Shown in pieces: positions 19,031 through 31,357 of a stretch of DNA of 40,798 nt. Source of the DNA: Bigelowiella natans CCMP2755 (taxonomy: Eukaryota > Cercozoa > Chlorarachniophyceae); assembly GCA_000320545.1 (NCBI GenBank), contig ADNK01001788.1:5001-45798 (forward strand), in the 5' to 3' direction. The translations under genes and the position numbers were made by a program. The notes below the pieces were generated by a model. That model did no database searches and was not told the origin of the DNA. It saw only the letters and a program-made list of their open reading frames with translations. Positions within the stretch are counted from its first letter, which is position 1, and every line of letters begins with the position of its first letter.

Positions 19031-21015
19031 ATGACGCCCCTCGCCCTCCTCCTCCTCCTCGCGTGCAGACTAGATGCGTTCAATTTAGATCTTGCAGATG
19101 CCTGCAACGGGAAATATACGGACGAAGGTTCATTAAACTGATTTATTTTGAGATTCTCGCTCTAAAGTGAGCTAACTATGCCCACTCAGAATCCTGTGAT
19201 GCGGATAGCACATGCACATGGTGCAAGGCAGCAGCTGTTCCTTCTTCGTGCTATGAAAAGGAGAACGCAAAGAAGCTTCCTTCTGGAGTTTTTGAGTGTG
19301 ATAGCAGTCAAAAGGGAAATGTGAAGGGTAAGAAGTTGCCTTCTCCGAACTAACTCTTATTCACCCCAACGTTCATAACCTGATTGTCGCCACGAAATCA
19401 TCTCAGCCGAGGCGTCTCCTTACACCTTTCTCTCCATTGGTGACTGGGGTGGAGCTGCTATCGGAACTACCTCGAGTTTTACTGCGAAGAAGAACGTATT
19501 TTGATTCACACATGAGGGGGCTGATTGATTGATACTGACAACTGATGTTGTTGCACAGGTGTACGCTGTAGCATCGGCGATGGCAAAAACTGCCGCAGAA
19601 ATTGATCCGAACTTCATCATCAGCACTGGAGACAACTTTTACTGGTGAGAGTCAGTGGGCAAGGAAAGAGAAGGGGAGGGAGGGAGGTAGGGAGGGAGAG
19701 AGCACCTATCCCTCCTCGATGACCATTCTAAAGTAAGGTGACATAAGTACCGCTTGACTCCTCTTCCTCCTCCTCCTCCTACTTATCTTTAGGTGCGGCA
19801 TTCAGAACACTAGCGATTTCCAGGTTGCGACTGACTGGCTGAATCCTTACAACGATGCAGCGCTCAACCTTCCATGGTAAGAGGAAGAAGAAGAAGAAGA
19901 AATAGAAGAAGGACGTGGAAAGCAGGCACAGTACCTTGGGATAGCTATTACACAATACACACGGGAGGACTGACTTGTAAAGACGTGCCGTGCATATTCG
20001 AAGCAGTGCAAAAGTTTTGTAACAGCACCAGCATAAGGGCTACTAGAGAATATTGAGTCTAAAACAATGCTCTCTTTCAGGTACACCGTGCTCGGGAACC
20101 ATGAGTATGGATACAACGTGTCTGCACAGGTGGTGATGATGATGATGGTGATCGATAGATGAGATGAGATCTGCTTCTATATATGCGGTGTTTGTGTTAT
20201 ATGCTTGCCATAGTAGCAGCATCTCTCCGTTTGCCTTGTTCCCCCTTTTAAATGTTTACTCCGCCCTCCTCCAAGATCGATCTGGGGACCAAGTACAACA
20301 ATTGGAATTTGGATGACAGATACTACACAAAACGCATTGAGGTGGATTATCCATCAAACATCCTGCCTAGTCAAAGAGAGCGCACGAAATGCCAAATCGG
20401 TTTTCACAACCAATATATATTCTCTGAGGGCGACTTGGAGCATAAAACCTCATGAGGAATGTAGCTCTCGTGCATTCGTAGTACAAAACATCACGTTGAT
20501 TTTCGCCTTTGTTGTCGTTCTCATATACTGCCTGCCATCAGATCACAAGCAGCGTGGCGATTTCATTCGTCTTCATCGACACATCTCCGTGCGTGCAGGA
20601 ATACCGTTCCACCTCAAAAAGCGGTCTGAGACAAAGAAGAGAGAGAGGGGGGGGGGGGGGGGAGGGGGGGGAGAAAGAGAGAGAAAGAGAAAGATGTACA
20701 ACAAGAAATATAATAATGACTTCGTATTCTACAATTAGCACCTCCAATAATTATTTGAGCCTCCAGCTTTTGCTTCGCCTTCATTTCCACAAGCACACAC
20801 ACAAGCACACACACACATACACATCTAAATATATGAATATGTATATAAATATGTATATAATTGTATTTTTCTTATGTCTTTCATATATTCTGAAGGATGG
20901 GATCCGTGTGGCAGCGATTACCCCACTTGCAGCTTAACAAACACCCCTGGCGACGACTTTGAAGGGCCCTGCAAGTTCCATGAGAACATAGTTGCTCAGG
21001 TTGGTAGAAGAGGAA

Positions 21016-21049
<34 letters not shown>

Positions 21050-21373
21050 CGAAATGGAGATAGGAGGGAGGGAGGAGAATAAGAAACTTATAAATACACG
21101 AGAAGAAGAGAATAAGGGCGGGCTGGAGCGTTAAAGAGGAAGGGCGGGGGGGGTTCCAGTATGAAGGAGTAGACTGGTGGATATAGTGCTAGTCAATGGC
21201 CTGAGTGCTCGGCGGCACTTCTTTAGAGTTGTTGTTTTTGTTGTTTTCGTTTTGTTCTTACTTGTCTTATTATTCACCCCAGGATTGCTCAGCACAACTC
21301 GCGTGGTTCAAAAACGCAATGAGCTCCATCCCTGACGACGACTGGTAGCAATGGCTGATGCCACCTCCATTGG

Positions 21374-21409
<36 letters not shown>

Positions 21410-22739
21410 CCTCTCTTTCTCTCTCTCTCCCCCCCCCCCTCTCTCTCTCTCCCCCTCTCTTTCTCTCTCTCTCTCTCTTCCTTACGATACGAACAGCCTT
21501 TCGTGATGTGTGCGCTTTCCTGCCGCTGCGGCACATTCGAGAATGACACACTGTATATAATACATGCCTGTTTGCACTATCGTGTTTGCTGCTTGATCGA
21601 TTAATTTAGGGTCGTCGTCGTTGGGCATCATCCTATTGTTGAGGTGGATGTGGCAGACTTCACTACGGTGATAATAGCGCTTGTAGTAGAAGTATTAGCA
21701 ATAGGTAGTGGGGTATCTGTGGCGGCCATTCAATGGGCTTCAGCACGGTTTTATATACTTAAGTCGTGGATGGAGGAGGGGGGGGGGAGGAGGAGAAGAG
21801 GAGGCTGTGCTTTATCAACGATAACAACAACAAGAACAGCAGTAGCCATCATGACGCCACCGGGCTAATGATGATCTTAAAACATGCTTTACAGGTTCTT
21901 GAAGACCACGGATTTGACCTCTATCTCAACGGCCATGCGCACACGCTAACCCAGTACACTGTCGACGGATCGGTACTACTACTACTACTACCACTAGTAG
22001 TAGCAGCAGCAGCAGCACAAGCCGTAGCGCCGATATAAAGCTCGTTCCCAATCATTGTGGAGCATGTATTACGCGATGTTGCCGCTGTTGTTGTTGTTGT
22101 TGATGATGATGATGATGTGGATTGGTGTAGGGCGCATACGTGACTACTGGCGCTGGCTCCTTGGTAAACACGGACGACCAAATCGGTAGTTGTTAGTAGT
22201 TGAAGCAGAAGAAGTAGAAGAAGAATAAGAAGAAGTTTAAGCAACAACACCTACCTCCTACCACAAATAAGCAGCTTTTCAATCAGAATTGCGATTCATT
22301 ACCAGACGTGATTCCAAAAGCCCTTGTCTTTCTTTGATGCTTTCCACTGCCCCGCAACGGCAGCATAGTGAGCCAACGCGGTGTACTTTTGACCCGAGAC
22401 TCTCTATGATGTGTAAGCACGCATACTACTCGCATACTCACTACTGTTATGAAGCTGGCAGTAGCAAATGGGTGTCCAAAGCGTTGTGTAGTCGCGAGTT
22501 TCAGTAGCTCTGTGTGTAAGATGGAGGCGTTTTGAAATAATGCTTTGATTGGCTGCTTTCAGGAACGACACCGGCTCGTAGGCGTACTGAAGCCAAGGTA
22601 GAATTTAGAAGGTGTGGGGGGAGGAGGTGAGGTTAGTTCCCGACACATCAACGATGAGCGAATAAGTCATTCTCGTGAAACAATAGGATGCTGCTTAATT
22701 TCACATGTATTTTCTTCTTGCTGCCAGACAAAAGTAGGC

Positions 22740-22783
<44 letters not shown>

Positions 22784-23431
22784 AATATTATGTATATTTA
22801 GTTCTCTCTCGCCTTCCTTTTTCCTTTTTTGCTGTTAGGTCGCAGGTGCTGAACGCATTACATCTGCGCTGGGACACACGTAATACTACTACCCACTACA
22901 ACAACTACTACTACACTACTACTACTACTACCACAATGAGACCGACACCACAACGGCAGCATATAGCAATAGAAAAGATGATATGCATGTGTCCTCCCCT
23001 GCTTCAGATTTATCGTCATCGCCATTATCACCACTACCAGCACGAATCATCATCATTAAATATTATAGATCAACCTGTTGATGATGCGACGATATAGAGA
23101 TATTACATCTATATATATATATATATAATATATGACGTAGCTACAAGACGGTCTGGAATCAAGTGGTTGCTGGATTCACATCGCACACATTCAATACGGA
23201 TTTCACTCAGCTGACGACCAACTACATTGACTTCAACGGTGAGAGAAGAAGAAGAAGAAGAAGAAGAAGAAGAAGAAGAAGAAGGAGAAGAGGCGGAGGA
23301 AGAAGAAGAAGAAGAATATCAACCGTAAATGAACATACAGCAGGGCGTGAGTCGAGACATATACAAGAAAATGAGACAGTAGCCCTCGAGTCCTTTACTA
23401 TCAGTAGTCGGGATGAAAGCATTTTGTCTAG

Positions 23432-23469
<38 letters not shown>

Positions 23470-23845
23470 GTGTGTGTGTATGTTACATAATCAAAATATT
23501 TCCATCGATAAATGCAATAATCGTTCAACAACAAATTCAGGTAACGTTGTGCATTCATTCACGGTCACGAAGGGCGCTTCCCCCTCCCCCTCTCCCTCCC
23601 CCTCCCCCTCCCCCTCCGGCCAGTGCTGCCACTACAACGACAAGAGCTGCAATGTAGGCGATGTGTGCTGCAAATCCAGCTGCGACGATCCTTCCTCCTG
23701 CTCCTACACGCAGTATGGGTGTCAGGGCACCTATGGCCAAATCCACAACTGCCAATGGGACGGTACGATGTGTGTCGTTGGAGCTTCGAAGGGGGGGGGG
23801 CAGGAATCAGAAGCGGCAGCAGCCTCCCTCTCGAATGAGCTGTGA
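19031..23845 (+). CDS. Secreted purple acid phosphatase with Cys-rich tail
   Basis: Sixteen exons join in phase to 494 residues: 19031-19127, 19190-19327, 19407-19495, 19559-19644, 19793-19876, 20081-20129, 20276-20341, 20542-20623, 20896-20999, 21283-21344, 21610-21667, 21895-21972, 22131-22185, 22846-22879, 23141-23238 and 23541-23845. A signal peptide (MTPLALLLLLACRLDAF) precedes a short Cys-rich N-terminal module. The metallophosphatase core has all five purple acid phosphatase blocks: GDWGG (Asp91), GDNFY (Asp133, Tyr136), GNHEY (Asn171, His172), GHHP (His292) and GHAH (His319, His321). It should hydrolyse phosphomonoesters with a two-metal centre in the secretory pathway or outside the cell, which suits phosphate scavenging. 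A (Ser-Pro)n linker from about 407 leads to a second Cys-rich module (421-470). Most of the longer introns carry microsatellites. Confidence 0.92.
21376..21480. repeat. (CT)n with C runs in a phosphatase intron
   Basis: About 100 bp of almost pure CT dinucleotide interrupted by CCCCCC runs, inside the intron between exons 10 and 11. Confidence 0.9.
22744..22777. repeat. (CA)n in a phosphatase intron
   Basis: A perfect CA dinucleotide run in the longest phosphatase intron (660 nt). Confidence 0.9.
23243..23465. repeat. (GAA)n and (TA)n in a phosphatase intron
   Basis: A purine-only GAA tract starts five bases after the donor of the last intron. It is followed about 110 bp later by a perfect (TA)n run (23432-23465) and a TG run. 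Confidence 0.9.
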
Positions 23846-24582
23846 GAGGGCATGGGAATGGTTGGACGCTGCTGATCTACATACCTTCCTCGCAAAGCTA
23901 AAGTAATATAGGCTACAACGCAATCTGAAGGGGCGATAGCTTGATGAAGTGATATACATAGACGACTGCTCAAGGCTTGCTCGGGCTGCATGAATGCATG
24001 GTTGAAGCATCATGGAGCAAGCGCGGCTAGATACAGCATGGTTGTCACACTGTATCTGTAAATCGCATTTGTTCCTTCTTATTCGCGTGGCGTTTGTTAA
24101 CAGTTACGTTTATTTCTCAAATATACAAATTTAAGGTTTCTTTCACATGTCGAAATGCAAGCCTTTACGCATAACCTACATCAATGATAGCAAGGGCAGC
24201 ACACATGATCGATGAGGAGGGCGCTTTTCTAGCTGCGAGAAACAAGCAATGCGATGCACACACCATATCTAGATATGCATGGTAGCATTCACCCAACCGG
24301 AGTCTCGGCGGCTCGTCGCACGATGCATTTATTCGCACGCATGCTGCAACGGATAATATAAGCTGGTAAGGCTGTAGCATATAATAGCATGCATGCATGA
24401 GGCGCTGTGCGTCTGAGCACGCTAGCACGTACCTATTGTTAGTTAGGCTTTAAAACAACGTGCAGATACGCATGCGGTGTTTCAGCGATATATATCAGCA
24501 TGAAATAAACTAGCTAGCAAAAGACAAGATGATCGATGATGCGGTTATTGCAGCGCTTGCGATGCTCACCTGGTCATGAGTT
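23846..24582. other. Tail-to-tail spacer, left part
   Basis: Non-coding. Contains GCATGCATGCATGA and related words near 24390, and CTAGCTAGC near 24511. No RNA gene was recognised. Confidence 0.5.
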
Positions 24583-24683
24583 GTGAGACGGATATAATGA
24601 AATGTTTAAATTTTTTCAATGGTCATCCTAATGTAGCTGTGCAATGCAGCGGCTACAGCGCTTAAATTGCATCTGTTTGTTTC
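24583..24683 (+). repeat. Dispersed spacer element, copy 4
   Basis: GTGAGACGGATATAATGAAA, CAATGGTCATCCTAATGTAG, GCAGCGGCTACAGCGCTTAA and CTGTTTGTTTCC are in order. It lies between the convergent phosphatase and carboxylase genes, 262 bp from the carboxylase stop codon. Its TGTAGC and GCTACA form a perfect inverted repeat. Confidence 0.85.
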
Positions 24684-24944
24684 CTTGGTCACATGGCGCA
24701 TGCATGTGAATGCATGGTCATGAGTTGTGCTTGTTGATATTTGAAAATGTAGAATACCGCCTGCGACAGGCTAGCAGGACTGATCGATAGCAGCGGCAGC
24801 ATCAAGAGCGGCCTGCTGTATGCAACAAGATAGAAGCACTACATATGCGCAGTCGTTACATCCGAGCTTGCGTGTCTGTTCTCTTCATGAACAGCAGTTG
24901 CACTGCAACAGTCATCAAAGATATTCTATCCCTTATTCTTCCGT

Positions 24945-25792
24945 CTACTCAGGCTCAAAGGAGATAACTAGCTTCTTTCCCTCGACGAAATCGCCCTCTG
25001 CACACATCACGTCTTTGACGACTCCATCACGTGGTGCCTTGACCACGTGCTCCATCTTCATGGCCTCGAGAATGACCAGCTGGTCGCCCTTGGAGAAACT
25101 CTGCCCTGCTGCTGCGATGAGTTTCACAACTTTGCCGGCCATCGGCGCCACGCACCTAACGACGATGATAAATACGATGATAAATGGTCGTTAGTCTTAA
25201 ATGATGATGACGGTGATGATGATGATGATAATTATGATTAGTATCGATCGACTATCATCAAAGATAACGACGATGCGCTCCTCCTTAAAGCAGAGTTGGA
25301 TTTCACCAGCACCACTAAAGCTGCTACAATTGATGCCGTCAATTTCTATTTCTCCGTCACCAAAAGCAACCAGTCAAAGCTTACTTGCATACACACAGCA
25401 TCATCACATCATCAACATCACATTTGCCTCCACATACACACCACCCCCACCACCACTACTGCTACTACCACTACTACCACTACTACTCCTACAACTACTA
25501 CAAAGCAGCAATAATAATTAATAAATTGGTAATGACCCGTCTCCGCCTGCACCGTCAGTGACCGAAAACTCAGGAACCTTCAGCTGGAAGCAGTAGCTAG
25601 CATCCGCTGTGTATACGAAGAGGGAATTCTCGTGCACGACGACGTTGCCCTTGAGGACTGCATCACCGACCTTGACGTTGAGGGCGTCGGCACCGCTCTG
25701 GTGGATCCCCGTCACTAATTTTTGCAAGAGGGGGGGGGGATGTAAATGGATGATGATTTTGCATATTAACATACATGTTTGTGTGTGTGTGC

Positions 25793-25843
<51 letters not shown>

Positions 25844-26244
25844 ACATCTGAACTCCTGCAGATATATGGAACATATGCAACCAACCTTCTATCTTCGCCT
25901 CCCCCTCTCCCGCGATCTCCACACTGAGCGATTTCTCGCCCGTCCGCACCACCGTCATTGCAACGGGGGTCGGGGCCTTCTCCCCAGGTTCTTGAAGCAT
26001 CAGATCGATCGAGTATTGAGTAGGGGCAATCGCGCGATCGAAGGAGCGGGAAAACCACGGTGACTTGGAGTCTTCGGATAACTTGGAGGCGGCCTCTCCT
26101 TCCTGCGCTGCAAACTCCATCATGCGGTAGGCGAGGAGGCCTGTGGCATGATCACGACGACGACGACGACGACAACGATAAGAGGTTGGAAGAGCATCCA
26201 TATCATCGCTCATCACCACCCACCAAGAAACTACTACTTCACCC

Positions 26245-26284
<40 letters not shown>

Positions 26285-26786
26285 GGCGCGAAAGCGCGAA
26301 AACGCGCCGATGATATCAAACGTACATGCAGCGTTCTTCTCTGGCAGAGTGAGTGCCTCGGTCTTCTCTGGGAACAGATTTTCCATGTTCTCCTCGATGA
26401 AGTTGGTCTCCACCTCCCCCTCGACGAAGTCCTTGTTGGCCAGGCAGCGACGCAGGAACTTGATGTTGGTAGGGCAGCCGACGATCTGCAGCTCGCTCAG
26501 GCCTTGATCCAGCCTGGAATTCGCAATGACGAGACAGGCGGAGACGACGACGATGATGAGGATGTAACGAAGATCACATTCGTGGGTATGGATGCTGCTA
26601 CAATCCGTTGGTGTTATTGAGGGAAGGGGAACTATGGTAAAACGACGACAACAGGCCTCTTAGGGGCATGAAGAGGGGGGGGGGGGTGGGGGGGGGTTGT
26701 ACTTTTTGAGTGCCGCTGCACGTGAGTTGCCGAGAACCACTAGTTTTGCAATCATTGGATCATAGAAAATAGACACCTGTAGCAGC

Positions 26787-26817
<31 letters not shown>

Positions 26818-28628
26818 ATGACGACCAAATGCAAATCAGCCATACTTTACTGCCGATGATGCAAGAGTTTGATTCCAGATGGGGTTGCGGGGACATTCTC
26901 GCCGATGTGTCGTTATCGAGTAAAAGGGGGGCGTTATTATTTCGAAAATGGAGCTGCCTGCTGTCGTACCTCATCGCCAGTCTTAATTCCTGTCTCGACT
27001 CGTGTTTCGCCGTTTACCTCTGGGTACCTGATGATGATGATGTTGATGATGATGGATGATGATGATGATGATGGCGATACGATGATTACGATGCATGATT
27101 ATTCGCAATAAAGGCCTTCAACTGTACTAGCTAAAACACACAAGCAGTCTCCCAGAGAAGTAAGAGTTGTTGATCTCATCTCCTTACCGAACATGGTGCA
27201 GCTTTCCTACAGCAGGGAGGAAGCCATTGTCAGGATCCTCAGCGTAGATTCCTGAAGTGATGGTGATGGTGATGATGATGATACAAGAAAGGGCGGAAAG
27301 TGTGAGAGGATGATGCGTGCGCGCGAAGATCTACATGCAAGAACGCCGCAGGCGAGCGCACAAACACGCGCATTCTGTCAATACGTGCTTCGATGGCATG
27401 GCCCTGGACTGTTGCATTGATTTCTTCCTGGTTCGCAGGTAGCGGATGGCTGAGAGGAAAATGAGAAAGGAAGGATAAGGTGGGGTGGGGGGGGGATCAC
27501 ATGCGGAGTTTAAACTCATGAGTAATTCGAGATATTAGTCAACAGCGACACTAACATGGCCGCAACATATCACTCTTTTCTCCCCCCCCCCCCCCCCCCC
27601 CCTCCCTCCCTCCCGTCCCGTCCGTGCAAGGAAGGGCTCGAAACCCCCCCTTTTGGGAGGGGAGGCGGCCACGCCCCAAGGTCATTCCAGTGATCTTTTG
27701 GGGGGACGGGATCCTCCCCCTCCAACCAAGGGGGGTGTGGGGGGGGGGGAAGGTAATTCAGAGAGTAGTGGCCTTTTTCTTGGAGTATCATTGCGATTGA
27801 AAGTACAATTCATTTTGAGCTCGAGACACAAAGAACATCACTTTTCGTTGTAATTATGGTGACGGGCGACGATTAAGAGGAAGAAACTTACCGTTCTGAT
27901 TATATCAATCATTTTTATCATCATCATCATCATCATCGTCGTCGTCATCGTCATTGTCATCTCGTCACCATCATTTTGCGGAACTACTACATACACGAAC
28001 CCACCTGCAATCGAGTGTTCATCTCCATGAAGAAGTAGTCGTTTGTCTCCGCATCGAAGATGAATTCAACAGTCCCCGCTCCTTCATAGCTGTCGAGTGC
28101 GACGAAAGTATCGTTTCAGTTCGCAGAAGAAGAAGAAGCAGAAAGAGAAGCATATGGGCACAAGCTGACGCTGAGCGCCATCTTTCAAAAACATAGTCTC
28201 GAAATGCTACAGTCGGCGCTGGAAAAAGTAGGCGATAATGTACTGTCAAGCGCTCTTAGAGAATCGTTTCGTATAGAATGTTTCTTTTGACATCATGCCT
28301 TCCTTTCAACTACCCGACGGCCTTGGCAGCATTAACAGCACTCTCGCCCATCGTCGCTCTGAGCTCCGCACTCATTCCTATGGAAAGCGGGAGAAACAAC
28401 AATGAAGTTGGTCAAGGGCATGGTTTTCATGGCTTCCTGATGTTCGTGCCCTTGGTGGCAGAAAAGTGAAAGGAAGAGGGAAAGAATAGAAGGGGGGTGG
28501 GGGGGGGGGGAGATTAGACCGTTTACGTAAACACTATCTCCCATCCCCACTCTTATCCTCAATGTTCATTTAAAAACTAAGAAAAAGTCCACCGAACTAC
28601 GCAATGAACACCATTCTGCTGCTGCAAA

Positions 28629-28667
<39 letters not shown>

Positions 28668-29015
28668 ACCTGGGGCAGGGGCTTCTTCTAACACCTATGG
28701 TTGGAGTAGTAGTATAAGGAGGAGGAAGAGGAGGAGGAGGAGGAGGAGGAGGAGAAGAGAAATTGGGAAAATCCACGTTGTTGTTACAGATCGTGAATCA
28801 AGAAACCGGCTACAGTATTAGTATTAGTATTAGTAGTAGTAGCAGTAGTGGATTCTCGTCGTTTTATCTTACCTTCTGGTGCCTCCGCTGCACGCTGCAG
28901 TCTCTCTCGTAAAGATGTACGGCGCTTCCTGCATCGTGGCAATATGAGCGTGATCAGCATCATCGCAGAGGGGTGGAGGGAGGGAGGGAGTGAGCGAGGG
29001 AGGGGCGCAGTAGAG

Positions 29016-29051
<36 letters not shown>

Positions 29052-30363
29052 GTTGGTCTGCAAAGACTTGGAACTCAATATGGCGAGGTCTCTCGATAAA
29101 TCTGCGGAGGAGGAGGGGTGGGGAGGGGGAGAGTGTTGGAGCATGGAATGATAATGATGGACGCGACTGTCGTGCGGCTACATATTATGTCCCATTTCTT
29201 TTATTTTCCAAATCCTGGGATAGGCGGTGCTGCTACTACCTCTCGAGGAGCACATTGTCGTCACTGAAAGACTTCATGGACCTGCAGCAACATGGGTGAG
29301 AAAGGGGGGGGGGAGAGGAACAAATGAGGCAGATTGTCCATTGCTCATCATCGTTTTGTTTTTTGAAAAAATAGAGTCTATATGCTCTGAAATCGTGGTG
29401 GGGCATGATGAGTGGTTCCCCCCCCCCCCCCCTTCTTTCTTCTCTTTCAAGATACCAGCAGCTGATTGATCTGCGGAAATCATGGCGATCGATCACATAT
29501 ACATGCAAGGGAGCTCTCAACGAGCGGTCTTACTCTCTCTTCGCCGAGTCAAGCATATCGAGAAACTCATCAGCAGAGCGGACAATGCGCATCCCCTTCC
29601 CCCCACCGCCTTAGAGAATACATAGACGATCATTAAATCGTTGCGAGGAAACCGGCAACTACGCACGGAATTGTAATATAAATGCACAGAGCGCAGATTT
29701 CCACGCGTGTGATGGAACAAATACACTTCGGAGAGGGGACGATCCATTCTTGGCTCAATACTTTGCTCTCACGAATGTGTTTATCATCCTCTTTTCTTCT
29801 CGAAACCCCCTCTTCGTCATAGATATTGTATGTGTGTGTGTGTGTGTGTGTGATCGAGAAAGGGGGGGGGGGAGAGAGAGAGATCTCATACCGAGACACA
29901 CGCTTTAATCATGAGTGGGTAGCCAATCTTATTTGCCTCTTCCACCAGTTTCGACTCACTCTGGTCACAGTTTCAAGAAAAAAGGAGTTAAGGGCTGCTC
30001 AGTGAATGCTATAGGATTGATGGCGTGGCAGCAACGTCATGTGAAATACCAATATACATTGGGAGTAAAACTGTTCTGTATGCTTCGACTAGAATATTTA
30101 AACTATTAGATGTCCAGATCTTTGATTGCATTGGACACAATACTACCTGATCTTCTCCATGGTAGCCTGGCACTACAGGAACCTATCAAAGCAACTCAAG
30201 TGGTTCACTCTGCTTGCAAGGATGTATAGGAGGAGGAGGAGGAGGAGGAGGAGGAGGAGGAGGAGGAGGAGGACTAACACTATCAAATATAAATATATTC
30301 CTCTTGCTGTTTTCATCGGCTACTTCTACGTGGTTGTACCCCTCCCCGTCCCCCCCCCCCCCA

Positions 30364-30396
<33 letters not shown>

Positions 30397-31357
30397 CGCA
30401 CGCACGCAACAGTACATCAGAAACTGAGGGAAGGGACCGACCTTGGCATCTGTCATGATGATCTTCGAAGCACTCTTAGATCCCATCGCATGAATAGCCT
30501 TGGAGGGGGGTCCAATGAACTGTGCAGCAGCAGCAGCAGCAGCAGCAGCAGTACTCAGGAGACACGCGTGTGAGAAAGCATATACGCACAGTCGTTTCGT
30601 TTCTTGCTCCGGTTACCTTAATCCCTGCATCAATGCACGCGTCTGCGAACTGGGCGTTCTCGGAGAGAAATCCGTACCCCTAAAGTAGCGCTTAACGATT
30701 AGACAACACGGGGGTTTTCAGCTGCTGAAGGGTATTATCGCCTACCGGATGTATTGCCTCTGCCCCAGTCTGAGCTGCGATCTCAAGGATCTTATCGCCC
30801 AGCAAATAACTGAAGAGGAAGAAAAGGTTATTAGATCTTTGGACCGAACGTTGGAGCTGTAATATTGTTTGTATCCCTGTACCTCTGGGCAGCAGGCGGC
30901 TCTCCAATGCGAACAGCCTGCACGAGTTGTTACGTGTTGAATAGTCAAAATAACTTTGCGATCAACCACTATTATCGGTACGGTCAGGGTGGGAAAGGGA
31001 AACACCACCTCGTCAGCCATCCGAACGTGCTCCGCATGCATATCTGCATCTGAGAATACTGCGACAGTCTTCACTCCAACCTCCCGGCACGTGCGGATTA
31101 CACGGCATGCAATTTCTCCTGCATCAACATAAGTACAAAGTTGTGAGGCGTCGTGCAAACCTTAGCAACCGCTATCGTGCATATACATTACCTCTGTTGG
31201 CAATTAAGATCTTGTTGAACGATGGCGGTAGGGACGTATCTACGCAGAGCCCGCATGGAGTCTGCTGTATCGTCGAGAGAAATCTGCGGGACGCGCGGTC
31301 AAGAAAGTTTACACCACCCCTTCGGGTAGGAGCTCGAAAAACGTGCCCGAGCATCAT
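24945..31357 (-). CDS. MCCC1: 3-methylcrotonyl-CoA carboxylase alpha (biotin) subunit, mitochondrial
   Basis: Exons (5'-3'): 31357-31192, 31118-31009, 30917-30883, 30809-30746, 30679-30617, 30519-30442, 30182-30147, 29960-29900, 29609-29534, 29281-29240, 29101-29049, 28928-28873, 28694-28670, 28377-28314, 28089-28005, a damaged exon near 27725-27655, 27449-27385, 27251-27188, 27027-26970, 26776-26703, 26513-26326, 26140-25886, 25714-25537 and 25155-24945. The total of about 725 residues matches the family. An Arg-rich presequence ([15 protein letters not shown]) suggests mitochondrial import. The biotin carboxylase runs from [10 protein letters not shown] through [27 protein letters not shown] and [15 protein letters not shown] favours methylcrotonyl- over propionyl-CoA carboxylase. 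The end has the biotinylation site EAMKMEH. With a beta subunit it carboxylates methylcrotonyl-CoA in leucine breakdown. Oddities: one exon is corrupted, and the only in-phase join at 29900/29609 gives a glycine loop two residues short. Confidence 0.92.
25779..25840. repeat. (GT)n(GC)n(GT)n in a carboxylase intron
   Basis: A GT run, a GCGCGC core and a second GT run, about 62 bp of perfect purine-pyrimidine alternation. Such sequence is a classic candidate for Z-DNA. Confidence 0.9.
26251..26282. repeat. (ACT)n in a carboxylase intron
   Basis: A perfect ACT trinucleotide run between exons. A less regular ACC/ACT stretch precedes it. Confidence 0.85.
27655..27725 (-). other. Damaged carboxylase exon (VEHPVTE region)
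   Basis: The family requires an exon here encoding the segment after MNTRLQ. On the minus strand the interval reads GAGGATCCCGTC, then GATCACTGGAATG, ACCTTG and GCGTGG in order. These match codons for E-x-P-V, I-T-G-M, L and A-W in three different frames, separated by runs of C or G. The flanks at 27585-27602 (poly-C) and 27731-27750 (G-rich) are also homopolymeric. The exon must be 3n+2 nt to keep phase between its neighbours. No intact splice acceptor was found. Either base calls are wrong or the exon is decaying. Confidence 0.6.
28631..28662. repeat. (CT)n next to a carboxylase micro-exon
   Basis: A perfect CT run 8 bp beyond the splice donor of the 25-nt exon, which on the minus strand is a GA run at the start of the intron. 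Confidence 0.85.
29018..29048. repeat. (CA)n abutting a carboxylase splice donor
   Basis: On the minus strand the donor GTGTGTG of the exon ending at 29049 is itself the first unit of a (GT)n microsatellite, so the 5' splice site is embedded in the repeat. Confidence 0.85.
30228..30271. repeat. (AGG)n in a carboxylase intron
   Basis: A perfect AGG trinucleotide run. The same intron also has a poly-C tract and a CA run near 30350-30390. Confidence 0.9.

Noticed and set aside
22563-22579. A possible extra phosphatase exon after TTTCAG
   Set aside because: Exons 22131-22185 and 22846-22879 join in phase and give an uninterrupted family match, so no extra exon is needed.
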